From positions 20,611,083 to 20,675,082 of the forward strand of contig NC_135258.1 of the NCBI RefSeq assembly GCF_964204865.1: a DNA stretch of 64,000 nucleotides, read 5' to 3'. Positions within the stretch are counted from its first letter, which is position 1. The number at the start of each line of letters is the position of its first letter. A program made the translations under genes and the position numbers. Shown here piece after piece: positions 19,460 through 31,597 of this stretch. The stretch comes from Styela clava (taxonomy: Eukaryota > Chordata > Ascidiacea > Stolidobranchia > Styelidae). Below the pieces are notes generated by a model that saw only the letters and a list, made by a program, of their open reading frames with translations, was not told the DNA's origin and did no database searches.

Positions 19460-22400
19460 ATGAATCTCAGCCGTTCGTTATTTGTGGCTGTAGCCGAGGT
19501 GAATTTGGTTGGATATGCTAGAAATGGAAGAAACTTATATCGATCTGTTCAGCAAATACCGGTAAGGCTTTTATCATCAAAAGTAAGTCAGGTTTTTAAT
19601 TTTTTACATCAGTCAGTCAGTACCGGTACGGGTACCGGTACCTATCTGCCTATATTGTCATGAGGATTTACATATTTATCACAGGAGAGGAAAGCCACAA
19701 GATGGCTTAATCATATTGTGAACCACTGCCTCTTGTCCGGTTACCTGTACCAGTTTGTGTCCTGTACCCGGTATCCATGGTCTATGGTGGAAGAAGCCAT
19801 AACGAACCAGCTGAGCAGCGGTTACGTCTGTACGTGAACCGGCCTACAGCGGTGAGCAGTCTAGCAATTCTCCCGCACATAATTATCCCCTACTGGATTC
19901 AAACCTGCGAACCCATGCAGGATAATCATAGGTGCTTTGGCAAACATGTGTACTTTCAGACTTTAGTATGGTGGAAAAATAAATTACTGATTACTCTACA
20001 AGTGGTGTCGTCTATTTTGACCTCCTGATGTTCATTTCTGCATTGTCATTTTATTTCTATTTGCTTTTATATGTTACAATTGTTTCATTCGTGTTTGAAT
20101 ATTCATATCATTAACTAAAACTTTACTATCATTATCACAACTATATTGTGCGTAAATGCACAATTTATAGATCATAACATATATAATTTTAATATATATA
20201 ATAATAATAATCTTAATGCTCATAAAACCATGTAGACATCTAAAAAATAAAAGAATTTTAATGTCCGAGTATACTTATTCAATTACAAGGTTGTTATAGT
20301 TCCTTTTCGAAACTTTATTTTTCTATACAGAAAACATCAAAACAGATTGATTTGTCAAATTTTCCACCAGACAAGATTCGAAATTTCGGTATTATTGCTC
20401 ATGTTGATCATGGAAAAAGTACACTTGCTGACAGATTGTTGGAAAGTTAGTGTCCTACGCTAATTAGATTACTGTTGTAACCCTTAGCTTGAATGATTAC
20501 GAATCAACCAAACTATAATGACCAAACTGGAATAACAGTGGCGTCAGTGGCAAATTGACTAAAATGTCTAATTTTGTGATTGGATTACCGTATGTTCTCT
20601 ATTTCTCAAAACTTTTTATCCACGCATTTATAATATTAGAAATCCTTCATTTCCAGTTACTGGAGCAATAGAGGCCAGCGCTAGCAACAAACAAGTTCTT
20701 GACAAGTTACAAGTTGAGAAAGAAAGAGGGATCACTGTGAAAGCACAAACTGCATCAATAACTTATTATCATAAAGGCGAAGAGTATTTATTGAATCTAA
20801 TCGACACTCCGGTACTTCTCAATTTAGAACATTGTATTCTCACTATGTCAGGTCTTTGTAGTTGTAGCGAAAAAAAGAAGAAGCTGCAGAGGACACACAG
20901 CTTCTAGTTCTTCCAAACGCTTTGAGGTGTCAGTGTCACCCATTGTGCCTTCAGTGCACAGTACTAATTCCATTGTAACCCCACCCGTACTTACTATTAG
21001 TATTGAATTCTTTATATTTTGTTCTGGTTACTTTTTGACATCACAGTAGTTGTCGTTGTACCCAATTGAGACTTGGATCATATTAAATCCAAAAATTTTA
21101 TATATCTTCTAATTTCAGGGTCATGTTGATTTTTCTTATGAAGTTTCACGGTCTCTTGCAGCATGTCAAGGCGTTCTTCTCGTGGTTGATGCTTCTCAAG
21201 GTGTAGAAGCACAAACTCTGTCTAATTTCTATTTGACTATGGATGCAGGAATCGATGTTATTCCAATTATTAATAAAATTGATTTAAAAACTGCAAATGT
21301 TGATGCAGTTTGCCAAGAAATGGAAAAGTTTTTTGACATTGATCGAAAAGATATTATTGCGATTTCTGCAAAAACAGGAATTAATGTGGAATCTGTATTA
21401 GAGGTTAGTGTTAGTATAATTGACTAACAATTTAGTATTCGGCACTCCAGAAGTAAGATGGCACACAACCTGATAACTCTAACTTGGTACACATACTATG
21501 TTAAGATTGTGCACCCTCTTGGTGCACATATCTCGGGAGCACCTAATATTCTGCTAAAAAACTTAATCATACCTCTTTTTCTTGATTATTTTTCCTAGTA
21601 CTTACTAAATTCTACAACTTGCAACAAATTTTTGAATGCTTTTGCTCCAATACTAAATGCATTATTTTATATTCAGGCTATTATTGATAGACTTCCATCA
21701 CCAAAACAACACCTTAAATGCTGCAACTCATCTGGACCTCTGAAAGCTCTTGTGTTCGATTCTTGTTATGAAAACTATAAAGGTGTTAACGCTAATATAG
21801 CTGTAACTAGTGGCAAGATAAAAACTGGGGATCAGATTACATCACACTTTTTGCAATCTCTACCTAGATCAAAAACAACATATGAGGTGAAAGATGTTGG
21901 AATATTGGAACCTGATTTCCACTCAACAGGAGTTCTGTATGCGGGTAAATATGCTTATTTCCAGGAAATTTGTTTTTACTTTGACAGAATCAATTCAAGA
22001 ATACCTAGTCATTGACATACCATATTTTATGAACTGGGTTATAAGGTGCTCCGTTAATTGATTGCTTGGGATTTTGTTCATATGTAGGCCGAACTGGGCT
22101 GTAATGGGCAACCTGTTATGGTACTGGTTTTAAGTGTTGACAATATAGCACTACTTGATTCATACATTAGGCACATCAGCTTATAAGATGTTAGACCGAT
22201 TTTGGGGAAAAGTGGATTTAAGGTGAGTATTATAGTCCGTAATATACTGTACATGCTTTTTTTTTTTTTGGATTTGGATTGAAGTAGTGTTGTGTGACAC
22301 CCACAAATAGTAACTGGAATTTTATTTGGATATATCGAACATTTTCATCAGAGATCTACCATAATTCTTTTAATTTTTTACAAATTTTAGGCCAAGTTGG

Positions 22401-25059
22401 TTGTGTGTACTGTGGCATGAAAACGACAGCCGAAGCAAGGATAGGTGATACATTTCATCATGTTGGAACTCCAGTTGAGGCTTTTGAAGGTTTCAAATCA
22501 ATGAAACCCATGGTGTTGGGTACAATGTATCCTAATGACCAATCAGAATATATCAATTTGAAGAAATCAATCGATAAATTAACTCTAAATGACAGCAGTG
22601 TTACGGTGCATAATTGCAACTGCCCTGCACTAGGTAGGTTGATTATGTACTTGACTAATATGCAGTAAGAACGAACAGACTGTGTACCTAGTTATTCAAC
22701 CACTGTAGTGTGAATTTGTCTGTATTGTTTGTCCATCTTTAAATAAAAGACCAATCAATAATATAATCTCTGCCTGATCACTTTTTTTTAATAAGTGTTT
22801 GATATTACAGAAATAGGATGACATGTTGTGCTATATACTATGCTATATTGACTGTTCATCAGGTGCTGGGTTCAGATTGGGATTTCTCGGATTATTGCAC
22901 TTGGATGTTTTTAAACAAAGATTGGAACAGGAGTACGATGCTACGGTTATTTGCACAACACCTACAGTGCCTTATAAAGGTATTCATGAATTTCAATCTT
23001 ACTATTTACCATCATTACTTATCGATCTCGATCTGTTAGACACTTTCGTCGGATGTTACGCGATATCTCACGTAAGCGATGTTGAATCTACTCCAAATTT
23101 TGCATGTGCATTCATCATATCGCGGACCAGAAGCCTATTGATTTTGGATGAATTATGTTGTATAATTAGCGAGTTATTAATTAACTAGTGGTGGGACAAG
23201 TGGTGTCGCTATTGAGTCAGAGTGAAGGAGTCGAAACCGTAGATCGATAAGTCGGCGGTCTCCGATTGCTATTTAGTCTTTTTATGAATCTTATTTTACC
23301 TTTAACTTACAGCAATTTTATCATCTCCCGCTCAAATAAAAAAGCATGGATCCGATGAAATGACAATATCAACCGCAGGGGATTTTCCTGACTTATCATG
23401 GATAAAAACATTTCTTCAACCAATGGTTACTGGAACTGTGATGGCACCTGCAAAGTATCTTGAGGCAGTAATAGACTTGTGTGAGGTATATATCATTTTC
23501 ATGTGATACCTGATATGAAAGACATCAATATATATAGATACAAGTATTTTCCTAGTTGTCACTTTTCAATTGAATCGGTGTTTTGTTCTACTGTGGACAA
23601 CTTCTTGTTTATCAGCACTGGGTTATTTCATAAATCCCCTATTGCATTGCATTGCCGTAAAGGCCATACATTGTCAAATGATAAGGCACCCTTCATTATG
23701 TGAATGTGCTTTAGCTTCGCCTAGGAATGTCACAATAGTTTCAACAGGTGGGCTTAAATTGGCTATTGAAATGTGAGGAAGTGGATCAACTTAAATAATT
23801 TTAATCAGGTGGTCAATAAAAATCATTTAAAATACACTTCTTACCAAATTTAATTTGCACACATATTTTTCAAGAGGAGAAATGGAGTTGAACAAAGTCT
23901 TTCCTACATCAATGATAATCGTGTTATTGTTGTTTATCGTCTCCCTCTAGATGAGATTATTGTTGATTTTTATGACAAATTGAAGTCTGTCACATCAGGT
24001 TATGGAAGGTGAGTGAATTACTGTTTGCTTCTTTAAGGTGAATACATTGAAGAGATTTTTCTGGTAAGGTGCTGCTTGATATAATATTAAGATTACATTT
24101 GAATGGAGTATTAAGTCTGGAAGAAGACTTTCGTGAAACTTGTTTTAGGCATATTGAAAGATATATTCCCTGGCCTAGTGGATTTGAGCTATTTAACTTT
24201 TTTTAGTTTTGACTATGAAGATGCGGAGTATGAAGAAACAAATCTTGCTAAAGTTGATATTTTATTGAATGGAAAAATAGTTCCTGAGTTGTCATCAGGT
24301 ATCAATATATTTATTTACATACAAGGTTTTGGAACTTAATAACTTGTGCGAATCACCCCTAAGGAGGCGAGGAGTCCAGCAATCAGACATAAGTATCTTT
24401 CAATGGACTTGAATATAGGTTTCTGATGATATTTATACATGTCAAGCTTCTTCTCATCCCATAGAGTCGTTACATACAAGAAGAATTTTTATGATATTTT
24501 TATTTTCAGTATTTAATGAGTCAAAGTATCAGCGAATGGCACGACAAATATGTGAACGACTCAAGGAAACAATTCCACCACAACTATTTCCAATAAATAT
24601 ACAAGCCGTCGTTGGAAGCAAAGTAATAGCAAAGTCATTGTAAGAGCATATATATATATATAAATATAAAAGTACATAAACTAAAAATGAATTGTAACAT
24701 GTTCACATTTTTTCAGGATAAAACCGTACAAAAGAGATATCTTTCAGAAATTGGTAAGTTCATTTACATTGTTGACATTAATTAATATAATGCACTGTGT
24801 CTACCCTATTATAGCAATTCTTTGAATTATAAGAAAAATATGTCATTTAATTCACATCAAGTCATTGTTCCACTTTCATTGTTGAATAAATTCCAATGGC
24901 TGCAACTTTGCAAGACATCAAAATTGTTCACAGGGGGGTGGTGACATGACAAGAAAGATGAAGCTTGTTCGAAAGCATAAAGATGAAGAAAAGAGACTTC
25001 GAATGATTGGTAAAGTCACAGTGCCAAGAAACGCTTTTGTTAAAGTTCTCCAGGAATGA
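19460..25059 (+). CDS. GUF1: GUF1, mitochondrial translation GTPase (EF4/LepA)
   Basis: Thirteen exons: 19460-19582, 20331-20445, 20657-20811, 21119-21403, 21677-21944, 22391-22633, 22863-22979, 23313-23485, 23875-24008, 24207-24298, 24510-24639, 24717-24753, 24934-25059. They total 1998 nt (665 residues), near the usual family length. All introns are GT-AG with consistent phase. GUF1 is the mitochondrial homologue of LepA, a ribosome-binding GTPase acting on the matrix side in translation quality control. G1 AHVDHGKST is at residues 64-72, switch sequence GITVKAQ, G3 DTPGH at 129-133, G4 NKID at 183-186; the LepA-specific C-terminal domain is present ([11 protein letters not shown]). The first 41 residues are basic and look like a mitochondrial presequence. 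A SINE sits in intron 1, a palindromic MITE in intron 4, a dispersed repeat in intron 7. It converges on TMEM243. Confidence 0.95.
19663..19950 (-). repeat. SINE family A, degraded, in GUF1 intron 1
   Basis: Keeps the AGGATTTACATATTTATC tail, GTAACC/GGTTAC blocks, a partial B-box (GGATTCAAACC on plus) and the CCCATGCAGG head region, with insertions and substitutions. A further 25-base scrap (GGAGGCGAGGAGTCCAGC) is at about 24363-24388 in intron 10. Confidence 0.75.
21442..21542. repeat. Palindromic MITE-like element, copy 2 (GUF1 intron 4)
   Basis: Imperfect inverted repeat related to 3704-3813. It has GCACACAACCTGATAA against TTAAGATTGTGCACC and the end CGGGAGCACC. Confidence 0.65.
22999..23290 (+). 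repeat. Dispersed repeat R4, copy in GUF1 intron 7
   Basis: Matches 46226-46545 over about 290 bases, including CGCGATATCTCACG, CAGAAGCCTATTGATTTTGG and GCGAGTTATTAATTAA. The family is not recognised and no protein is encoded. Part of its sequence (CTGACCGATATTCTCGTT, as in the second copy) also turns up inside the hAT MITE at 48131. Confidence 0.6.
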
Positions 25060-25081
25060 CAGGAAAGCTCTACACATCAAA

Positions 25082-25956
25082 TCATGTGACTGTGTTATTT
25101 CCAATACTGTTGAGTTTATGGCAGCTAAAGAAATAGCTGTTTGCGCAGATACAAAGCATCACAACAGAAGCAGAGTTAAAATAAATCAACTTCTTGAACT
25201 TTGGATCGACATCTCCTTCCCTATACCAATATATCTGAATAAAATAAATATATTTTTAAACTTTTACTGTTGAGTTTATTTATGAGCCTTACGAAGTACA
25301 GTAGTTAGTTTCATACATTGAATTACCATGTGGCCTCGACAAGATGTGTGTTGGAGATTACATCTAATCCCACTGCTTTAAACAATGTACTGACACTGAG
25401 GTGGTTTACATAAGATTTCTTAATTATTTGATATTAAAGATTGTAACTCACTAGTATCAGCAACGAGATGCATACAACTACAATGCAGACCCCAAATAGT
25501 ATATTGTTTGCTCCAAGCTCGCAGTTCCTAGAGGTTAGAGATATGACTGACATTATCACAGTTCCTGCAACTAACACGCTCGTTATGGTTCCCACTATGA
25601 GATTGCACAGACGTCCCTGCAATGTTTTATAAGGTGTTATTGTCATCTTAGTTTTGCATGAGATGGAGTATTTATTTTTCTTACATTTATTATTTATACT
25701 ACAACACAATTCCCATCATTTCAACATACATTCCAAACACCATCGTCAGATTTTATTGCAGTTTTGGTAGCTGAAATTGAGCTTTCATGCTTGCTTTAAT
25801 TAACAATATCGGTATTATGGTGATGTACAATCTGGTCAAAAGAATTGTAGTAAGCTCTTTAGAACATTTTTATAATCCAATGTACAATTATATTCTTACC
25901 CTTCTTGTGCTCACTCCAAATAAAGGCCGATCAAGCACTTCATATCCTCCATCCAT
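25082..25956 (-). CDS. TMEM243: TMEM243-like small membrane protein
   Basis: Three minus-strand exons: 25956-25900, 25616-25452, 25234-25082 (57, 165 and 153 nt; all introns phase 0, GT-AG), giving 124 residues; the human protein is of similar length. The N-terminus carries LDRPLFGVSTRR, matching the conserved DRPLFG segment of TMEM243. A first hydrophobic span follows (NLIVGTITSVLVAG), a second (ILFGVCIVVVCISLLIL), then IYWYREGDVDPKFKKLIYF and a third span with a cysteine pair, as in the family. TMEM243 is a poorly characterised integral membrane protein, so no function is assigned. Its stop is 22 bases from that of the convergent GUF1, so the two 3' UTRs must overlap. The exons were found by splice signals and protein continuity; each alone is too short to stand out. 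Confidence 0.88.
25238..25243 (+). promoter_or_regulatory. Likely GUF1 poly(A) signal
   Basis: AATAAA about 180 bases after the GUF1 stop, followed by another AATAAA-like motif. It lies at the antisense side of the TMEM243 intron 2/exon 3 boundary, so a GUF1 transcript ending here is antisense to all of TMEM243 exon 3. Confidence 0.55.
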
Positions 25957-27255
25957 TTCTTGGTTGCTAATGATTTTTCAGCCTAGCCCTTGTTAAGTTG
26001 TTGCTAATATTGCAAAAGGTGTGTACAGCAGAGTAAGACTGAGAATGGATCAGATTTAAAAATGATTAGCCAAGTCAATTTTTTTGGGTGTTTATTTGTG
26101 GCTAGTATTGGAAAAGTGTTGTAATTAGATGTTAAATGCTTTATTCACATGCATGTAAATAATAAAATGAAAATAATGTCCAATCCTCTAACATACATCT
26201 ACCATAAGATTTAAAAACATGTAAGGTTCTGGTAATTTGCAATGGATAAGCTGGTTTAATTTGTCTTCTCTGCTGAACAAGCCAATAGAAATGAATGATT
26301 GATTAAATTCCTTAACATTAGTGAATGTGTGGGCCTGGTTGACTTTACATCTGGAATCATTAAGGCATGAATGGTCGTAAACTGGCAGTCCTAGTACGGC
26401 ATTGCTAGTTTTTTGGATTACAACTTAGTTCACAATTCTGGAGAAACTATTTTGATGAATTGGTACCAATGACTCTCAGTTCTGCAGTCAGACAGCTTGG
26501 TTGTCATGCTAGCTTTCCAAATACCGGTTCATTCCTCGACTACTTTATCTCAGCCTACACTTTGAAATATCACGCATATGGCTGAGCTTGTTCATCAGCT
26601 AAAACTATGGCGGTGACAATACACGGTTATCAAATGTTAAGCGCTAAATATGACCAAGCGATAGAGAAGCGCAAACGCACCTAACGACTGGAGTGGGGTT
26701 TCCCCTATTATTATGTTTAAGGTTGTCAGTTTTAAGCACCTTAAAATCTATAAACATTCAGCAATACACATTCATCTTAATTTTAGAAAAATTTGCCGGA
26801 GTTTTTTATATAACTAATAATATATTGTTTATTTTGAAGAATAATAACTGTATATAAAAATTTGAAACTATTGGATTGATGTTTGAGTTGTGGAAATATG
26901 TGAGAACATGTTTCACATGATCTCATGATCACATGATCTGAACACAGCGGTTAATGAATGTTTTCCCAAGCAATAACTTCCTTATTTATTTTGGTAAAAT
27001 ACATATTACCAATAAAAAAAGTGCAACCTTCCAGACTTTTTAATGCGAAGAGATTCCAACCAAGGTTTTAGAATTGACTAGTTTTTGTGTCTTGATATTT
27101 GTAGTTTTTTCTTCTTCTTTTTGTTTTTGACCCTTTTAACAATGAACTGTCTTAGTCGAGTACGAAAGTTTAAGATATCACTTTCAAATGATTAAAATTA
27201 GATATAATCCAAAAGTAATTTTTAGTTTGTGTGTAATAGATTTTTCAAAATAAAC
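25957..27255. other. Intergenic upstream of TMEM243, nothing recognised
   Basis: No supported gene or repeat. The TMEM243 promoter should lie in the first part of this stretch. Confidence 0.4.
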
Positions 27256-27636
27256 TACCGTATTTGCTCGTTTATTAGCCCGGGCGCTTATTTTTTTAAA
27301 CATACTCACTAACCGGGCCCTTATTCAAACCGGCCCTTATTCAAGCAGGGGCGCTTGTTATTTTTAAAGTAAAATTACACACAAAAATACTGGTAGATAA
27401 GATCGATCGTTACAATAATTAATACCGTATATTGTCATTTCCAGTTCTCAAGTATGATTTAAACGAGATTTTGACTTTTTCTACGCACCGCAGGTACAAA
27501 TCCGCAAAAAAAAAACTTTTACACCGGGCGGGTATTTAAGTACCGGCCCTTATTTATTTTTATATCCTGTTCACACGGGCGGCTATTCAAACGGGCCCTT
27601 AATCAAGACCGGGCGTTAAAACGAGCATTTACGGTA
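27256..27636 (+). mobile_element. MITE with TACCGTATTTGCTCG ends
   Basis: 381 bp. Left end TACCGTATTTGCTCGTTT; right end AAACGAGCATTTACGGTA, its near-perfect inverse. The interior is rich in CGGGCCCTTATT and CCGGCCCTTATT repeats, so the element has internal short repeats as well. No clear 8-bp target duplication; the TA at each end may be the target site. Confidence 0.75.
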
Positions 27637-27839
27637 TCTATTTATCAAATGTTTTACAGATTTAATATCAAGAATCTAAATTATTAACAGGAAATACTAA
27701 ATTGGCAGACTTATTATATACATATGTCCCAATGTGAAAAAATATTTTGGAAAAGATTTTCAATATTTTGGTTGAACATTAATTTTAAATGTTAAATCTC
27801 CAAGTTTGAAATCCCACAGTTCTTCAGATCAGGATTCTT

Positions 27840-29670
27840 CAAACTGGACGGGGAGCGAAAGAGTCCAATGGGGGTCGCCATATATTCCAAAAACATTAAA
27901 GTATTGGCGAGAAAAAGTGGGGTAAACAGTACAATGAATGCAGGTATGTTTATGCTCGACTACTCCATAAAAAGGAATCAAAATATTATATGTCTAAATT
28001 TACCTCTCACAAAGGCAGCATCAAGACAGCGTGAAAAAACAATTAATGAACTAATTGGTGAAAATAAATTATTGTCCTTCGATTGGACTTGAATGCAGTA
28101 ATACAAGAGTTGCAAATAAATTGAATGAACATTTTTCCGGAGGGACATAAAGCCTGCTTGATGGTATCGCATTCAAAATATTGAAATATGTTCCATAAGA
28201 TATCATTGATATTCTAGCATATATATTCAACCTCTCACTTTCTAGTGGGTTTCATTGAAAGCTTCGAGACAATTAATGTTCTTTCTCTTTTTTAAAGGGT
28301 AGTGTTTCAGATCTTTAGAACTATAGACATATTTCGTCTAAAGTTCTTGGAAAAATAATGTATAGTAGAATATCAAACTACTTTGAAACCAAGAATGTTT
28401 TCTACTCGCATGAATTTAGTTTCCGCAAGCAAAACTTCACTGCTACGGCTGCTAATCAATGCGTTTGAAGGCAAACAACCATCAATTAGAATATTTCCTA
28501 GGCTCTTGACACCATTGACTATTTCATCATTTTGAGTAAGCCCTATCACTATGGAATTAAAGGGATCCCATTTAATTGGATCAGGAACTACCTGCAAAAC
28601 AAATAACAAGTTGTGCATTATTTTCTACATATATTTGTGTCATGGGGCACAGTGTTCCTCAAGGATCTTCACTTGGCCCATTATTCTTGCTAGCTTACAT
28701 TAATGACATGTCTCGGTGTCTGAAATCCTCTGAGTTGATCATGTTTGCTAATGACACTAACTACTAAAACTAAATTTGTATTATTCCATTCAAGCAAGTA
28801 TAAAAGTGTGAGTTCTACACGAATTGATAATCAAATGAACCTTTCCCCGAGCATCGACTTCCTTATTCATTTCGTGACTATGGCCAATCGGCAAGATGCA
28901 AAAGGTTTCGGAGACCTAAATATAAATCAGATAATTCAATGATCACGCTGTCTTCCTAGGAGTTTTAATTTAATTGCAGTAACAAAACATTAGTGTAGAA
29001 ATAGCTGTGATAGACTAGGCTGAAATTCTTTACCGGTACTTTTAAAAAACAGATTGTTGTATGCGATGAATCATAATGATGATTTGAAACACATACCCCA
29101 TTTTACAGGCGCCAACTCGCAAAAGCACTCTTAAAATAGCCCCGGAAACTTTGCAATGATAAAGTATAGGAAGAAATTTTCGGGGGTCAAAGGTCGGGGA
29201 ATGGTCCGTTGGGAGAGTGAGAGAAACAAAGTTCCTAGGTGTTGTTTTTGATAAAAATCGGTCTTGGAAATCACAAATCGCGCATGTCATCAGTAAGACA
29301 AAAAGAAACTTGGCAGTTGCTGCCGAGGTATCCCAGTGTGTTAATAATCAATCAGCTTTACTAGCAATTAGCAATGTTTCAGTCATTATTTCACAGCCAC
29401 AGTTGTTGCTCAGTATGGCTCCATGGGAACAAAACACTCGTTTCGAAATTGCAAAGTATTTGTAATAATTTTTTGAGAATTGTTTTGGGGAGGAGAAAAC
29501 GTATCTTATTATTTCAAATCACTAAATATACTTAAGATTGAAGATATGATAAAAATTGAAGTATTATCATTACCTTTTGACTTTTATAATAATGCGCTAC
29601 CTAACTGCTTGACGACATACTTTACTTCAACCGGAGAAGTTATTCTGATTTGTGCCTGCCCTTCATGACT
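27840..29670 (+). pseudogene. Non-LTR retrotransposon (LINE) ORF2 relic
   Basis: Broken pieces in order: an endonuclease-like GVAIYSKNIKVLARK near 27868; a reverse transcriptase NYRHISSKVLGKIMYSR piece near 28318; RT motifs VPQGSSLGPLFLLAYIND and MFANDTNY near 28650-28765 (FADD degenerated to FAND); then KFLGVVFDKNRSWKSQI near 29223 and LKIEDMIKIEV near 29530. Several frameshifts and stops separate them, and a MITE at 28832-29211 interrupts the RT. Not functional. Confidence 0.75.
28832..29211 (+). mobile_element. hAT-type MITE, family 1, internally deleted copy
   Basis: Ends CAAATGAACCTTTCCCCGAG and GGTCGGGGAATGGTCCGTTG. Compared with the 499-bp copy it lacks about 120 bases after CAAGATGCAAAAGG. 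It is nested in the LINE relic, so it is younger than that relic. Confidence 0.8.
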
Positions 29671-30419
29671 ACATCTGTGAGTCAGCATGCCCTATGTTAT
29701 TGGACCCAAACTGTGAAACTCTCTCCTCTTAAATTTGAAGATATGGAAATCCAAAAAATCACCTCAGAAACAAGTCAAGTCTTTCTTGGTATCCAAATAT
29801 TAAAAATTATTATTTCAGAACCACACTGCTAAATATACTTTCTAGTATGTAATAGGTCACAATGATCTGATATCTTGAACACAAATGAATATCAAACCAC
29901 AAGAGAAATAAAAAAATGTTTTGTTAATGAACCACGACAGAGAGTTTGGATTTGGGACACTCTTCACTTGCACGTACTTATTTTCGCAGGTGTCTATTTT
30001 GATCCTAAGTGATTCAAGAGTCTTGCTGCACACTAACACAAATATATTTCTGTAACGTGTCGTCTGACCAAGGTCAGACTTCTTCAGACATACATAGTTC
30101 AACTATAACACGAAAAGCAGATACATGCATATTTAAACAATCAGTCTAAAATTATAGGAGTCACGCATGATAAATAATCAATAAAATTGGTGAATTTCTT
30201 GAATAAATAACAGCGGGTGGCCGAAATAAATGTCATTGATGAGATCTCTCTCTCTTTGTTTTATATTTAACAATTGAAGTCCAAATTAAACAATGGTGTT
30301 TTGTTTCTCAGTATTGTATAATGCAGACCAGAAAAGTTGTCTGTGTGCCAAATGTAATATAGTGATATTTTGTCTGTTATTAGCATATCTGGCCATGCAT
30401 GATCCAATTCTGAGAAAAA

Positions 30420-30960
30420 AATATATTAGGTACAAGAATTGATTAAAACAATGAATGAAATTTTTTTGTAATTGGTCTAAACTTCCTTAATATTCCTTCC
30501 TCGTGGCTCGTGTGTCCCGAAAAGATGAATGAAATGAGATTCCTTGTTCTTTCGATAAATGTGGTCATGAAATATTTTTTCAATGCCAATGACACTAAAA
30601 TCTTTAAGCGAATGTCCCGGTTGACTGAAATTGGCGCCAACAATCAGATCTTTGTTTTGGGTTTTTATACTTCTAATATGTTCACAGTTATTCGGTATTT
30701 TAAATGTCTTCCCGTTTCTCCTATGTATTGCTTGCCACACTTTTTGCAGCTTATCAGGTAGATCACATTTTCCGAGTTGCAAGTAACTTTTTGACGAATC
30801 CTTCTGCGGTCTTCTGTTTGTTTTTTTACAATTTTCCTTTCTTCGGAATGTTGGCAGGTACTGCATGATTTTTTGCCACATTTGAAAAAGCCTGGATTCT
30901 CTTCTCTCTATTTTGACCTGTTATAATATCGCTATTGTTCCTGTAACTACTAATTATTGC
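30420..30960 (-). pseudogene. Penelope-like element relic with GIY-YIG endonuclease
   Basis: On the minus strand a piece encodes a cysteine-rich segment (CGKKSCSTCQ), then NVIYLISCKKCGKQYIGETG, the GIY-YIG endonuclease signature of Penelope-like retroelements, then after a frame change FSQPGHSLKDFSVIGIEKIF and the ESHFI...LGTHEPRG end typical of that domain. The reverse transcriptase part is absent. At least one frameshift is present, so it is a dead 3' fragment. Confidence 0.75.
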
Positions 30961-31597
30961 ATGGGACTATTGTATGAGTCTACCTGCTTTACATTTCAAT
31001 AACTTATATATCTAGTACCAAAACATGTGAGCAAGACATGTCTGGCTGGCTATGTTTGCCTTATTCAACAGTAATTAACATACTTGCATGGATGATGTTC
31101 TTTGAATAGCTGTTCACATTCCGACTCTTGCATGTGCATGTTTTTATATATATTTATTATTATTGTAAAACCCATGCATGGTTTGTTTATGTTTTTTATT
31201 TGGGTGGTGAAATTCTTTATAAGGGTTGTAGACAGTACTCGCGTCAGTCATATTATTACTTAGCTACAAATGTAGTTGGCCAAGTTGCAGAAGAAGCGAT
31301 TATATTAAAGTTTTATGTATCCGTATTGCATACAAAGTTTACCAAATTGTTTTTTGCATTGTATTACGTTTGTTGACCATGAATTGTAGTAATATCAATT
31401 ATTTGAAATCACTGGAAGTTTTTGAATGCAACCCCGTACTTGCACGCGCTTTATTATGCAGTAATCAATGCCCCTTTTGCAAGCATAATCAACCGTTTGC
31501 ATTCGTGTGACGCTGCGTTTGTGTATTGCTCAATTGATCTTATAATAAAGAGCAATCTTCTTCATTTTCTCGACTTGCATTCAATTTGATCTTCAGC
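30961..31597. other. Spacer and promoter region of the lipocalin gene
   Basis: No gene seen. TATA-like AT-rich runs occur, for example near 31146, but none could be assigned with confidence. Confidence 0.35.

Noticed and set aside
31586-31597. Upstream extension of the lipocalin start
   Set aside because: It lacks an ATG; the ATG at 31598 opens a normal signal peptide.
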